From NCBI GenBank assembly GCA_903854195.1, contig CAINVO010000017.1, positions 1 to 35,298 on the forward strand: 35,298 nt of DNA. Reading direction: 5' to 3'. The stretch is from an uncultured bacterium. GTDB lineage: Bacteria > Patescibacteriota > Minisyncoccia > Phycocordibacterales > CAINVO01. Below are positions 1 through 9,824 of this stretch, in pieces. Below the pieces are notes generated by a model. That model was not told where the DNA came from, searched no databases, and saw only the letters and a list, made by a program, of their open reading frames with translations. Position numbers and translations under genes: made by a program. Each line of letters begins with the position of its first letter. Within the stretch, counting starts at the first letter, position 1.

Positions 1-159
1 ATCTGCTTTAGATATTCCCCATACTGTGACTGATACAATGACTACTGCAACTAAGACTCTCAGTGTTTCGCTGAAGAAACTTCTTTTTTTGAAGACTACC
101 TTCTCTACTAGTATTACTTTAGGTTGTTCTTTTTTTCTTAAGTCTAGTAAGTTTTTCAT
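1..159 (-). CDS. N-terminus of a membrane-anchored protein, truncated by the window edge (MKNLLDLRKKEQPKVILVEKVVFKKRSFFSETLRVLVAVVIVSVTVWGISKAD...)
   Basis: Read by eye on the minus strand: ATG at 159..157, open to position 1, basic N-terminus then one hydrophobic segment. Not in the ORF track because it is truncated. Confidence 0.65.
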   Translation of the reverse strand, partial: MKNLLDLRKKEQPKVILVEKVVFKKRSFFSETLRVLVAVVIVSVTVWGISKAD

Positions 160-311
160 GGGTAGATTAAAAAGCAATTTATACATGTATTATAACATTT
201 GGACAGGTTTTTTAAAAATCAAAACCCTTGAATAATCGTAAAAATTGTCCACAGAAAAATACTTGGTAAATTTTTTACTTTTTTTAAAAAAATTTAACTT
301 ACAGCGAAAAA

Positions 312-872
312 CTAAATCGTTCTATATACAAAATACGACAAGCAGGCTAGAAGTATTGCGGCCCACAAAAAGATTTTTATAGTTATCAAAAGCCAATGAA
401 AAGGATGAAAAATAAAAATTATAGCAAGAATAACCGCGAGGGATTGTAAAACCATTTTAAGCTTACCTTCCCATTGAGATGGCACAATAACACCATTTTT
501 TTTGTTTCTGTACCATGCCTCTATCATTATTCCAAGTTCTAACACTAAAACGATAATAGGTATTGGCCACCCGATAATCCTTGGTAAAACAATTAAAGCA
601 GTGCCGGTAATTAAAATTTTATCTGCAAGTGGATCATATAAAGTTCCCCAATCTGTGATTTGCGCGCGAGTCCTTGCGAGCGCGCCATCCACAGCGTCAC
701 TAAAAGTCGCAATTATAAGCAAAATTACACCAACTAATAAAAACTTTTCATACAAACAAAAGAAGACAACTGGAGTTAAGATAAAACGTACCCAGGTAAT
801 TTGATTTGGTGTTATCCATTTTGGAAACACTCTTAATAAGGTTGAGGATATAGCTTGATCAACGATTTTCAT
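312..872 (-). CDS. pgsA: CDP-alcohol phosphatidyltransferase family protein (PgsA-like)
   Basis: Motif DAVDGALARTRAQITDWGTLYDPLADK matches the CDP-alcohol phosphotransferase signature D-x2-DG-x2-AR...G-x3-D-x3-D; several TM segments. Confidence 0.9.
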   Translation of the reverse strand: MKIVDQAISSTLLRVFPKWITPNQITWVRFILTPVVFFCLYEKFLLVGVILLIIATFSDAVDGALARTRAQITDWGTLYDPLADKILITGTALIVLPRIIGWPIPIIVLVLELGIMIEAWYRNKKNGVIVPSQWEGKLKMVLQSLAVILAIIFIFHPFHWLLITIKIFLWAAILLACLSYFVYRTI

Positions 873-883
873 TTCCTACTATA

Positions 884-1828
884 TTACCCCTGATTTCTAA
901 GAGCAGCAATACGCTCTTCTGTTGGAGGATGTGTATTAAATAGATTTGAAATTTTGGATCCAAAACCTTTTCGAGTATCAGTTTTTTCTCCACCCACAGA
1001 CGAGTCACCCCCGAATGGATTACTAATATACAAATGCGCAGTAGCGTTACTTGCACGACGAAGAGGTATCTCTGATCCGACAACAGATATTTTTTCAAGA
1101 GCAGAAGCAAGACCTTCTGGATATCTTGTAAGAAGTGCTCCACTCGCATCAGCAAGGAATTCACGTTTACGTGAAATAGCGAGCTGTATTAATGTTGCAA
1201 AAATTGGGGACAATACAATAAAAATGATGCCGATAATTGCCAAAGGATTTCCATCCCGACTTTCCCTACTCCTTCCACCACCAAACATTGAACTCCTAAT
1301 AAAAATATCCGCAGCGAGAGAAATAAAACCAACCAAAACAACAACCACTGTCGATAATAAAATATCTCTATTGCCAATATGTGACAACTCATGTGCAAGA
1401 ACACCCTCGAGCTCTGTTTTATTTAGGATCGCAAGTAACCCTGTAGTAACAGCCACTGCTGCGTGTTCTTTATTTCTTCCTGTAGCAAAGGCATTTGGGG
1501 ACTGATCGTTAATAATATAAATTGCTGGAGTTGGAAGCCCTGCAGTGATGGCAAGATTTTCCACAATTCTTTTTAACTCTAAGTGATCTGGATTATGTTC
1601 TGGGTCTATTGCAATCGCCCCGCTGCTAACTAAAGCTATTTTATCTGCATACCAATAACTAGTAACGTTCATTACCAGACTAAAAATAATAGCGAAAAAT
1701 AAAATACCAGGATTATTATAGTAATAACTAGCAAAAAACCCAACCGCAATAACCACAGCGAAGAAAACTGCCATGAGTAGCCAAGTCCTCCAAACATTCT
1801 TAGATTGTTGAGTATAAAGTGTTGCCAT
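884..1828 (-). CDS. htpX: M48 family zinc metalloprotease HtpX-like
   Basis: HELSHIGNRD (HExxH), N-terminal TM pair, FNTHPPTEERIAAL C-terminal motif typical of HtpX. Confidence 0.95.
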   Translation of the reverse strand: MATLYTQQSKNVWRTWLLMAVFFAVVIAVGFFASYYYNNPGILFFAIIFSLVMNVTSYWYADKIALVSSGAIAIDPEHNPDHLELKRIVENLAITAGLPTPAIYIINDQSPNAFATGRNKEHAAVAVTTGLLAILNKTELEGVLAHELSHIGNRDILLSTVVVVLVGFISLAADIFIRSSMFGGGRSRESRDGNPLAIIGIIFIVLSPIFATLIQLAISRKREFLADASGALLTRYPEGLASALEKISVVGSEIPLRRASNATAHLYISNPFGGDSSVGGEKTDTRKGFGSKISNLFNTHPPTEERIAALRNQG

Positions 1829-1888
1829 TACAAAAATAGATTAATAGAAACTATAAATTACTTCTTGTTTTTTTAAACTAAGAGTTTA

Positions 1889-2485
1889 TTAAAACTTTAC
1901 TTCTACTGCATTTTTTGCAGCAGCGTCTTCCTCTGTCAAACCAAACATTTCCATTTTTGAAAAATGAAAACTACTTGCAACAATATTTGATGGGAATGAT
2001 TCTGTTGAAATATTTAAATCTCGAACTGTACCATTGTAGAAACGACGAGCTGCTTGTATTTTATTTTCTGTATCTGAAAGTTCTCTCTGTAGATCTAAAA
2101 AGTTTGTATTAGCTTTTAGATCTGGGTAAGCTTCAGCAATTGCAAACAATGACTTTAGAGTTCCAGACAGAGCTTCTTCGGCCTGAGCTTTTTGTGCAAG
2201 GCCTCCTGTAGATGCGGAAGCTCCGGCACCAGCAATAGCAGGAGCTTGCATAGCAGCAGATCGGGCAGCAGATACTTTTTCAAATGCCTCACTTTCATGG
2301 GTAGCATATCCCTTTACTGTATTTACTAGATTTGGAATCAAATCATAACGACGTTTAAGTTGTACATCTATATCTGCCAAAGCCTCTTTAGCCTGGTTTG
2401 TAAGACGAACAAGGCCGTTAAAAGCAATAACCAACCATAGAACCAAAAGCACCACCACTACTAATACAATTATAGAAATTGACAT
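1889..2485 (-). CDS. lemA: LemA family protein
   Basis: N-terminal TM, YDLIPNLVNTVKGYATHE and ARRFYNGTVRDLN motifs; adjacent to htpX as in many bacteria. Confidence 0.95.
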   Translation of the reverse strand: MSISIIVLVVVVLLVLWLVIAFNGLVRLTNQAKEALADIDVQLKRRYDLIPNLVNTVKGYATHESEAFEKVSAARSAAMQAPAIAGAGASASTGGLAQKAQAEEALSGTLKSLFAIAEAYPDLKANTNFLDLQRELSDTENKIQAARRFYNGTVRDLNISTESFPSNIVASSFHFSKMEMFGLTEEDAAAKNAVEVKF

Positions 2486-2559
2486 GTTTTTTATATTAAA
2501 TAATTAAATAAATTCACTAAAGTGACCCCAAGGTCAAACGTTTGATAACAATGAGACTA

Positions 2560-2919
2560 TTATATACCCTGACTAGTCGAAGTCGAGGAAGTTCCAACTG
2601 ACTCAGATCCACGCTGAGGTATACTGCCCGTCGAAGATGAACTAGACAAGACAGGAACAATTTCAGCTGTGCCCGTCTGCCCTGATCCATTTATATATCT
2701 CAACCTAGGACCAGATGAGTCCTGTCCATCGTCAGTTGATGTGGATTGTAATAATATGTCTTTGTCTAATGGTGTATACCTTGGTTCCCCTATTTTTATT
2801 ACAGAAATGACCAGACCCACAACCACGATAAAAATGGCGACTATAGAAATAATGGCTAAATAAAACTTACTTTTAAATATTTTATTGAACATATATTTTG
2901 ATTTATTGTTGTAAATCAT
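2560..2919 (-). CDS. Hypothetical single-TM protein with Ser/Thr-rich low-complexity C-terminus (likely start at 2892)
   Basis: ORF with one TM helix and low-complexity SSSSSTGS/SVGTSSTSTSQ tail; internal Met (MFNKIF) is a better start. Confidence 0.5.
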   Translation of the reverse strand: MIYNNKSKYMFNKIFKSKFYLAIISIVAIFIVVVGLVISVIKIGEPRYTPLDKDILLQSTSTDDGQDSSGPRLRYINGSGQTGTAEIVPVLSSSSSTGSIPQRGSESVGTSSTSTSQGI

Positions 2920-2985
2920 ACCATTAAACCTAGGCTTTTTGAACTGTTTGCATTATCTAAGGTTTATGCTATATTGGTGGAATTG

Positions 2986-3216
2986 ATGCAAACATTAGTC
3001 TCCGTATTACCTTACATACAGATTGTATTGGCCGTCATTCTAATCGTGGCTATACTTATCCAACATTCAGACGCTAGCACTGGCGCCGCTTTTGGAGGTG
3101 GTGACGCAGCTTCCCTACATCGCACACGACGAGGACCTGAACTATTCATATTTATCTTTACGATCGTTATTGCTGTACTCTTTATTGCATCATCAATTTT
3201 TGCACTTATTGCATAA
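2986..3216 (+). CDS. secG: Preprotein translocase subunit SecG
   Basis: Two TM helices around the GAAFGGGDAASLHRTRRGPE loop. Track ORF starts at TTG 2974; ATG at 2986 is preferred. Confidence 0.85.
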   Translation: MQTLVSVLPYIQIVLAVILIVAILIQHSDASTGAAFGGGDAASLHRTRRGPELFIFIFTIVIAVLFIASSIFALIA

Positions 3217-3286
3217 ATCGTTAATCCATCATTATTTTAAAAAATAAAAATTTTCGTTTGAAAATTTTCTGTTAAATAATCTTAAA

Positions 3287-5023
3287 ATGAATCAAAAAAT
3301 ATCCAAAGCGATTGCTTCGTTTTCGCTGACTGAGAAATTTCTTTTCAGTATCTTCGCAATTCTCATTGTAGGTAGCACCCTGCTTATTCTTTGGAATATC
3401 AACAATCAGTTCATGGTAACCGTGCCAGTGAGAGGTGGAACTATCCAGGAAGGTATTATTGGTTATCCAAGACTTATCAATCCACTACTTTCATATACAG
3501 ATGCAGGAAACGACATGACTACCCTTATTTATTCTGGATTAATGAAGGCCACACCTGATGGTAATCTCGTACCAGATCTTGCTTCTTCATACAATATTTC
3601 AAACGACGGTCTAACTTATGATTTTACTTTAAAAGACAATCTTACTTTTCAAGATGGGACACCTCTTACAACCGACGATATAGAATTTACAGTGCAAAAG
3701 GCACTTGACCCTGTTTTAAAAAGTCCAAAGGCAGCCAACTGGGAAGGTGTAACAATTAAAAAAATAAATTCAAAAGAGATTCAATTTATATTATCAAAAC
3801 CCTATTCTCCATTTCTTGAAAATACAACTTTAGGTATTTTACCTAAGCATTTATGGAAAAATATTGACAGTGATTTATGGAGCTTAAGTTCTTACAATCA
3901 AGAACCTATTGGATCAGGACCTTACTATATAAAGGATGTTAAAAGGGACCAAAATGGTTTGTACGAATATTATCACCTTACCCCATTTTCACATTATGCA
4001 CTTGGAGAGCCATATGTTGGAAACATCATTATTCGTTTTTATACAAATGAACAAGACTTGATCAATGCGTACGACAGTGGAGAAATAAACACCATGGGTG
4101 GAATATCATCAACCAACGCTTCCATTTTAAAAAATAAAGGGGCAGACATAGTTACAACACCTTTGCCACGTACTTTTGGAATATTTTTTAATCAAAGCCA
4201 ATCTCATGTACTTTTAAATAAAGAAGTTCGTCAGGCATTGAACATGTCGATCAACAGACAAGACATAGTCAATGATGTACTAAACGGATACGGCATCGTC
4301 GAAACAGGAGCACTTCCTTCAAGTATTTCTGGTTCAACATTAGACTCATCTACATCATCAGGGGCAGTAAGTTCATCAGAAACACAAGATCAACTTATAT
4401 CAGATGCTCGCGCTCTTTTAATAAAAAATGGTTGGGCACCAGATACAAACGGGATCATGGAAAAAACAACAAAAACTGGAAAGACATCTTCCACTCAAAT
4501 ATTGCAGTTTTCTATCTCAACATCTGACTCCCCAGATCTAAAACACACAGCAGAGCTAGTGCAGAGTATTTGGAAAAAAGTTGGAGCAGATGTAACCGTA
4601 AAAGTTTTTGAGTTAAGTGACCTAAACCAAAGTGTAATTCGTACAAGAAATTACGACTCCCTACTTTTCGGTACGGTAGTAGGACGTGACTTGGATCTAT
4701 TTGGTTTTTGGCACTCATCACAAAGAAATGATCCTGGCCTAAACATTGCGATGTATGCAAACATTAAGGCAGACAAACTTCTCGAAGACGCAAGAAGTAC
4801 ATCGGATATGAGTCAAAGACTTAATGACTACAACTTGTTTGAGAAAGAAATCGACAATGACATTCCCGCAGTGTTTCTATATTCCCCTGATTACATTTAT
4901 GTAAAACCAAAACCCTTAGAGGGAATAGTTTTGGGAAATATAACGGTCCCAGCTGAACGATTCCTAAATGTTCAGTCATGGTACAAAGAAACCGAGAGAG
5001 TTTGGACCATATTCGCAAAGTAA
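3287..5023 (+). CDS. ABC transporter substrate-binding protein, family 5 (peptide/oligopeptide), membrane anchored
   Basis: SBP_bac_5 style features: GYPRLINPLLSYTDAGNDMTTLIYSGL, DGLTYDFTLKDNLTFQDGTPLTTDDIEFTVQKALDP, EPIGSGPYYI; N-terminal TM. Confidence 0.9.
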   Translation: MNQKISKAIASFSLTEKFLFSIFAILIVGSTLLILWNINNQFMVTVPVRGGTIQEGIIGYPRLINPLLSYTDAGNDMTTLIYSGLMKATPDGNLVPDLASSYNISNDGLTYDFTLKDNLTFQDGTPLTTDDIEFTVQKALDPVLKSPKAANWEGVTIKKINSKEIQFILSKPYSPFLENTTLGILPKHLWKNIDSDLWSLSSYNQEPIGSGPYYIKDVKRDQNGLYEYYHLTPFSHYALGEPYVGNIIIRFYTNEQDLINAYDSGEINTMGGISSTNASILKNKGADIVTTPLPRTFGIFFNQSQSHVLLNKEVRQALNMSINRQDIVNDVLNGYGIVETGALPSSISGSTLDSSTSSGAVSSSETQDQLISDARALLIKNGWAPDTNGIMEKTTKTGKTSSTQILQFSISTSDSPDLKHTAELVQSIWKKVGADVTVKVFELSDLNQSVIRTRNYDSLLFGTVVGRDLDLFGFWHSSQRNDPGLNIAMYANIKADKLLEDARSTSDMSQRLNDYNLFEKEIDNDIPAVFLYSPDYIYVKPKPLEGIVLGNITVPAERFLNVQSWYKETERVWTIFAK

Positions 5024-5081
5024 AAAACAAAATAAATATTTAAAAATTAAAAAAATAATTAGCAAAAAATAAATTAAAAAA

Positions 5082-7232
5082 ATGAACAGCAACACAAACA
5101 ACAGTACTGGCGGAACAGCAGAAGGAGGAAGACCAGCAACACAAACTGGCACACCACATTCAGTGGCTGCACGACCTCGTAGAACATACCACGGAGCCCT
5201 ACCTACAAGATCTGGAGGCAGAAGCCAATCATCACCTTCAGCTTCCAGCAGACCTTTAAATCAACAGTCACATCCTACGCAGAATACAACTTCACCAACA
5301 CAATCAACTGGATCAGTTCAAACTGCACCACATAATTCAAACCAAAATGTAGGACCATCGACAGACGGAAGATCAAAACTACATGCACGTAAAGAAAAAA
5401 TGCCTCGCAGAAACTTTGGAGGTGGAAATAGATCTGGTGGATCAGCAGGATCACGCGGAGGCCAACATGGCGGAAATGGTATGGGTGGAAATGATAAGAA
5501 AGAAAATATCGCTATCCCCCCACTAGCTCCAGGAAATATTCGCATTATTCCACTTGGAGGAGTAGAAGAGATCGGTATGAACATGACAGTAGTTGAAATT
5601 GGTGAAGAAATAATTGTCATCGATGCTGGATTTAAATTTAAGGACACAAACACACCGGGTATTGATTATATTTTACCAAACACAAAATATCTTGAGGAAA
5701 GAAAGCACAAAGTAAAAGGTATAATTATCACTCACGGACACTTGGACCACATCGGCGCTTTACCATTTATTATGGATCGTATTGGTAACCCGCCTCTTTA
5801 CACAAGAAATCTCACTGCCTTGATGCTTAAAAAACGTCAGTCAGAATTTCCTCATCTTCCACCTGTAGATTACAAAATTGTAGAAAATAATGATCAGCTA
5901 AAAATTGGTGAAATTTCTGTACAGTTCTTTGGAGTAACTCACAGTATTCCTGATTCAATGGGTGTTATTATCAAAACTCCATATGGTCTCATTGTAAATC
6001 CTGGAGACTTTAAACTTGACCATACAGATGGAAAAGTTTCAGCAGAAGAGGAAAAGTCATACTCAGTATTCAACAATCAGAAAGTTCTTCTATTTTTGGG
6101 TGAATCAACAAACATCGAAAACCCAGGATTTTCTACACCAGAACATACCGTACAAGAAAACCTAGAAGAGATTGTGAGAAATATCAACGGCCGACTCATC
6201 ATGGCCATGTTCGCTTCACATATTCACAGAATTGCTCATATTGTAAGAGTTTGTGAAAAATATGGAAAAAAACTTGTTATCGAAGGACGCAGTATGAAAA
6301 ACAACATTGACATCACTATTGCTGCCGGTCTTTTGACTGTAGGAAAAAATGTCATCATCAATCCTCAGGACATCGAAAACTATCCACCAGAAAAAGTTAT
6401 TGTACTTTCTACAGGTGCTCAAGGAGAAGAATTTGCTTTCCTTAGTAGACTTGTAAATGGTCAGTATAAAAATTTCAAACTAAACGAAAAGGACACTGTT
6501 CTTCTTTCATCTTCAATCGTTCCTGGAAACGAAAATGCCGTACAAAAATTAAAAGATGGTATTGCTCGTACCGGTGCTCGAATTATGCACTACCGAACAT
6601 CTGATGTTTATATTCACTCAACTGGTCACGGAAACAGAGGTGAAATTGAATGGCTACACAGAAAGCTCAATGCAAAGTTTTTTGTGCCACTTCATGGACA
6701 TCATTACATGCTTAGACTTCACTGTGAACTCGCTGAGCAGCTCGGCATGCCTAAGGATCATATAGTTCTACCAGATGACGGTAGTGTAATTGAAATACAG
6801 GACAATGGAGAAAAACTTGTTCGTTTGCCAATGAAAGCTCCAAACAACACAGTGATGGTTGACGGATTCACTATCGGAGATATTCAAGATGTAGTTATTC
6901 GTGACCGACAAATTCTTTCTCAGGACGGGATCTTTGTTATCATCGCCCTAGTAAACGCACAGACGGGCAAACTGAAGAAGTCTCCGGACATCATTTCTAG
7001 AGGATCAGTATACCTACGTGAATCACAAGAACTTTTGCGTCACGCGCGTTTTCTAATCAAAAAAACAATCGAAGACAACACAGGTGGTGGCCCACGAGGA
7101 ACAACATCTCCACAATCAAATCAAATCAATTTTGATTATGTAAAGGATGCTGTATCAGATGCAGTTACAAAATATCTTTTCCAAGAAACAGCAAAACGTC
7201 CGATCGTTATCCCTGTGATTCTTGCAATCTAA
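5082..7232 (+). CDS. rnj: Ribonuclease J (beta-CASP metallo-beta-lactamase RNase) with ~140-aa disordered N-terminal extension
   Basis: ITHGHLDHIGALPF (HxHxDH), PLGGVEEIGMN, LSTGAQGEE, FVPLHGHHYML; Gly/Arg/Ser/Gln-rich N-terminus. Confidence 0.92.
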   Translation: MNSNTNNSTGGTAEGGRPATQTGTPHSVAARPRRTYHGALPTRSGGRSQSSPSASSRPLNQQSHPTQNTTSPTQSTGSVQTAPHNSNQNVGPSTDGRSKLHARKEKMPRRNFGGGNRSGGSAGSRGGQHGGNGMGGNDKKENIAIPPLAPGNIRIIPLGGVEEIGMNMTVVEIGEEIIVIDAGFKFKDTNTPGIDYILPNTKYLEERKHKVKGIIITHGHLDHIGALPFIMDRIGNPPLYTRNLTALMLKKRQSEFPHLPPVDYKIVENNDQLKIGEISVQFFGVTHSIPDSMGVIIKTPYGLIVNPGDFKLDHTDGKVSAEEEKSYSVFNNQKVLLFLGESTNIENPGFSTPEHTVQENLEEIVRNINGRLIMAMFASHIHRIAHIVRVCEKYGKKLVIEGRSMKNNIDITIAAGLLTVGKNVIINPQDIENYPPEKVIVLSTGAQGEEFAFLSRLVNGQYKNFKLNEKDTVLLSSSIVPGNENAVQKLKDGIARTGARIMHYRTSDVYIHSTGHGNRGEIEWLHRKLNAKFFVPLHGHHYMLRLHCELAEQLGMPKDHIVLPDDGSVIEIQDNGEKLVRLPMKAPNNTVMVDGFTIGDIQDVVIRDRQILSQDGIFVIIALVNAQTGKLKKSPDIISRGSVYLRESQELLRHARFLIKKTIEDNTGGGPRGTTSPQSNQINFDYVKDAVSDAVTKYLFQETAKRPIVIPVILAI

Positions 7233-7263
7233 ATATCTCAACTGTTAGTGTATAATATTGTGA

Positions 7264-8463
7264 ATGGATAAAATGCTACAACAAATAAAAAGCATTCGCA
7301 TTTTTACTGAAATATATATTGCTGTCTTATTACTCTCCTTTCACGACTTATTCATTTACTTCATAAATTCAACATATCTCTCAAGTTATGTTGGTGAAAA
7401 AACCGTTGGACTTATATACACAATAGGCTCTATTTTCACTATTTATGTATTTTTAAATGCCTCAAAAATACTCAATAGATTTGGAAATTTCAAAACAACA
7501 ATCATTTCAACTCTAGTTGAAATGATTGCCTTACTTGGGATAGGCTTTGCTCCATTCATCACATCACACGCAGGCCTAGCAATGGCAATAATTATACTTT
7601 GCTTCATAATGCACAGTGTTTCATCATCTCTTCTTTATCTTAATCTAGACATCTTTATTGAAAAATTTTCAAACGATGCACAAACAGGTAGCATTCGAGG
7701 TATCTATTTATTGATGACAAATATTCCACCAATAATAACACCAGTTATTACGGGGATTATCTTAATCAAACCTGATTACTGGAAAGTATATTCTATAGCT
7801 GCTTTATTTCTTGTACCTTTTGCAATAATGATAATTTCATCATTAAAAGATTTTAAAGATCCAACATACAGTGAATCAAAAATAACTGACACGGCACGTA
7901 AATTTTGGGCAAACCTAGATTTACGAAATATATTTATAGATACTTTTTTGCTTAACTTTTTTTATGCATGGATGGTTATCTACACGCCCATTTATCTACA
8001 TACACACATAGGATTTAGCCTTGTAGAAATAGGTGCGATGTTTAGCATTGTACTTTTACCATTTATTATTTTTCAATTACCCCTTGGAGCTTTAGCAGAT
8101 AAAAAAATTGGCGAGAAAGAAATTTTAATTGCTGGATTTTTAATCATGGCCTTCTCTACAATCATAATCCCCAACCTTCAGTCTGCTGACTTTTTCCTTT
8201 GGACTCTTGTTTTGTTTATTACTCGTATTGGAGCAAGTTTTGTGGAAGTGTCATGCGAGACTTATTTTTTTAAAAAAGTTGATGCGAGTGAAGCGAACCA
8301 TATTAGTTTCTTTAGACTAACAAAGTCACTACCCTATTTAATTGGGCCAGTTTTTGTAACAATAATATTACTTTTCTCGGACATGAGATATAGCTTTCTT
8401 GTTCTCGGTGGAATAATGCTTGTAGGTGTTCGCTACGCTTTTATGATAAACGACACTAGATAA
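7264..8463 (+). CDS. MFS transporter
   Basis: About 12 hydrophobic segments, LGALADKKIGEKEILIAG loop typical of MFS. Confidence 0.8.
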   Translation: MDKMLQQIKSIRIFTEIYIAVLLLSFHDLFIYFINSTYLSSYVGEKTVGLIYTIGSIFTIYVFLNASKILNRFGNFKTTIISTLVEMIALLGIGFAPFITSHAGLAMAIIILCFIMHSVSSSLLYLNLDIFIEKFSNDAQTGSIRGIYLLMTNIPPIITPVITGIILIKPDYWKVYSIAALFLVPFAIMIISSLKDFKDPTYSESKITDTARKFWANLDLRNIFIDTFLLNFFYAWMVIYTPIYLHTHIGFSLVEIGAMFSIVLLPFIIFQLPLGALADKKIGEKEILIAGFLIMAFSTIIIPNLQSADFFLWTLVLFITRIGASFVEVSCETYFFKKVDASEANHISFFRLTKSLPYLIGPVFVTIILLFSDMRYSFLVLGGIMLVGVRYAFMINDTR

Positions 8464-8500
8464 AGGCTCAGACAGCCTCCACAGGAGGATGACAGCGATC

Positions 8501-9766
8501 TTATTTAATAACTGTATCACTTGTACCTACTGTAACATTGATTCTTGATGGACTAACCTTACCAAGATTTATATATGAAGGGTAATGCACTAGGTCTTCC
8601 GACAAATCTACTGAGTATGTACCAGTTGCATAGCTACTCATATCAATAATCAAGTGAACATCTCTAGTTGGATCCAAGGTGCTTATGTCTCTTGTATCTC
8701 CAGACAAAGTCAAAGTTGCATCGCTTGGTGTTGTCTTTTTAATCTCAAGACCTGGAGCCACAGATTTGAACTCAATAGGTACAGAAAAATCTTCTGTAAT
8801 TACTACAGTTTGCGCACCGACCAAAAACCAAAGAATGGTAGCTAACACTAGAGAAACTATTTTTAGAACAAAATGATTCAAAATAAAATACTCCCAAGTT
8901 GATTTGTATTCATTTGGATTTTCACCCATGAACTTTTTTATAATATGTGAAAGTTGTTCACCAGAAGCAACACTTCGTATATTGCCAGCCTCCACAACAG
9001 AAACAACACCTCTTTCTTCTGACACAACAATTGCCAAACAATCTGTTCGCTCTGTTATACCAATAGCCGCACGATGTCTCGTACCAAAACGTGAGAAATC
9101 TTTAAAATCTTCAGCTAAAGGTAAATGTAGTCCGAAAGTTTTTATTCTTTTATTTTCAACAAGAAGTGCCCCGTCATGTCCTGGGGTTGTATCATCAAAA
9201 ATACTTAAAATAAGTGGGGTAGATACTTGTCCGTCTAATGGAAAACCTCCTTCAACAACGTCGTCTAGTGGATACTCACCAGACAAAACAATAATACTTC
9301 CAAGTCTACGTTTTGCCATTTCCATTACAGCGTGAACTATAGAATCAGTAACTTCTTCAGTAATATTTATTGCTCTTTTTGACAAGCTTCCACGTGACAG
9401 CGCAAACCACTTAAAAAATCTTCGAATCTCACGCTGAAAAACAATAACAAAAATAACTATAAAAAATGTAATCAGTGGACTTAAAATCTGACGAGTTAGG
9501 GTTAAATTTAAAAATCGAGCAACAGCACTAATTAAAAAAATCCCCCCAAAGGTACCAAGGATGAAATAGGACCTAGTCTGCTTAATAAAAACCAAAACAA
9601 AATACATCAAAACAGCAACAACAAGAATATCTATAATGTCCTTAAACTGTATAAGATCAGATAATCGAACAATTCCACTCCATAGACTATTAGAAAAGGT
9701 TGAGACTGAAGCTAGTTGGGTAAGTGACGGAATTTTAAATAATGTTGAAAGTGAAAAATTGGACAT
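8501..9766 (-). CDS. cdaA: Diadenylate cyclase (CdaA/DisA_N) fused to a C-terminal TM plus YbbR/CdaR-like domain
   Basis: N-terminal TMs, GHDGALLVENKRI (DGA motif), GTRHRAAIGITERTD (RHR motif); after ~280 aa a further TM (VLKIVSLVLATILWFLVGA), then a YbbR-like stretch (VPIEFKSVAPGLEIKKTTPSDATLTLSGDTRDIS...LIIDMSSYATGTYSVDL). Confidence 0.9.
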   Translation of the reverse strand: MSNFSLSTLFKIPSLTQLASVSTFSNSLWSGIVRLSDLIQFKDIIDILVVAVLMYFVLVFIKQTRSYFILGTFGGIFLISAVARFLNLTLTRQILSPLITFFIVIFVIVFQREIRRFFKWFALSRGSLSKRAINITEEVTDSIVHAVMEMAKRRLGSIIVLSGEYPLDDVVEGGFPLDGQVSTPLILSIFDDTTPGHDGALLVENKRIKTFGLHLPLAEDFKDFSRFGTRHRAAIGITERTDCLAIVVSEERGVVSVVEAGNIRSVASGEQLSHIIKKFMGENPNEYKSTWEYFILNHFVLKIVSLVLATILWFLVGAQTVVITEDFSVPIEFKSVAPGLEIKKTTPSDATLTLSGDTRDISTLDPTRDVHLIIDMSSYATGTYSVDLSEDLVHYPSYINLGKVSPSRINVTVGTSDTVIK

Positions 9767-9824
9767 GTTGTTTCAGAACTTAGATAAAAATATTAAGTTA
9801 TTCTTACCTATTTAGAGTAGCAAA

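Noticed and set aside
26-235. 69-aa + strand ORF at the left edge
   Set aside because: The opposite strand reads as the N-terminus of a TM protein truncated by the window (1..159), which is more plausible.
954-1505. 183-aa ORF antisense to htpX (+ strand)
   Set aside because: Complement shadow of a well-supported gene; Pro/Ser/Lys-rich translation without family motifs.
2501-2540. Small tandem inverted repeats TCACTAAAGTGA and TGACCCCAAGGTCA upstream of lemA
   Set aside because: Arms of only 5 bp; too weak to call an operator without conservation data.
5318-5653. 111-aa ORF antisense to RNase J
   Set aside because: Pro-rich shadow of the Gly-rich extension; no independent support.
8904-9335. 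143-aa ORF antisense to the diadenylate cyclase gene
   Set aside because: Lies fully over conserved catalytic codons of the minus-strand gene; no recognisable motifs.
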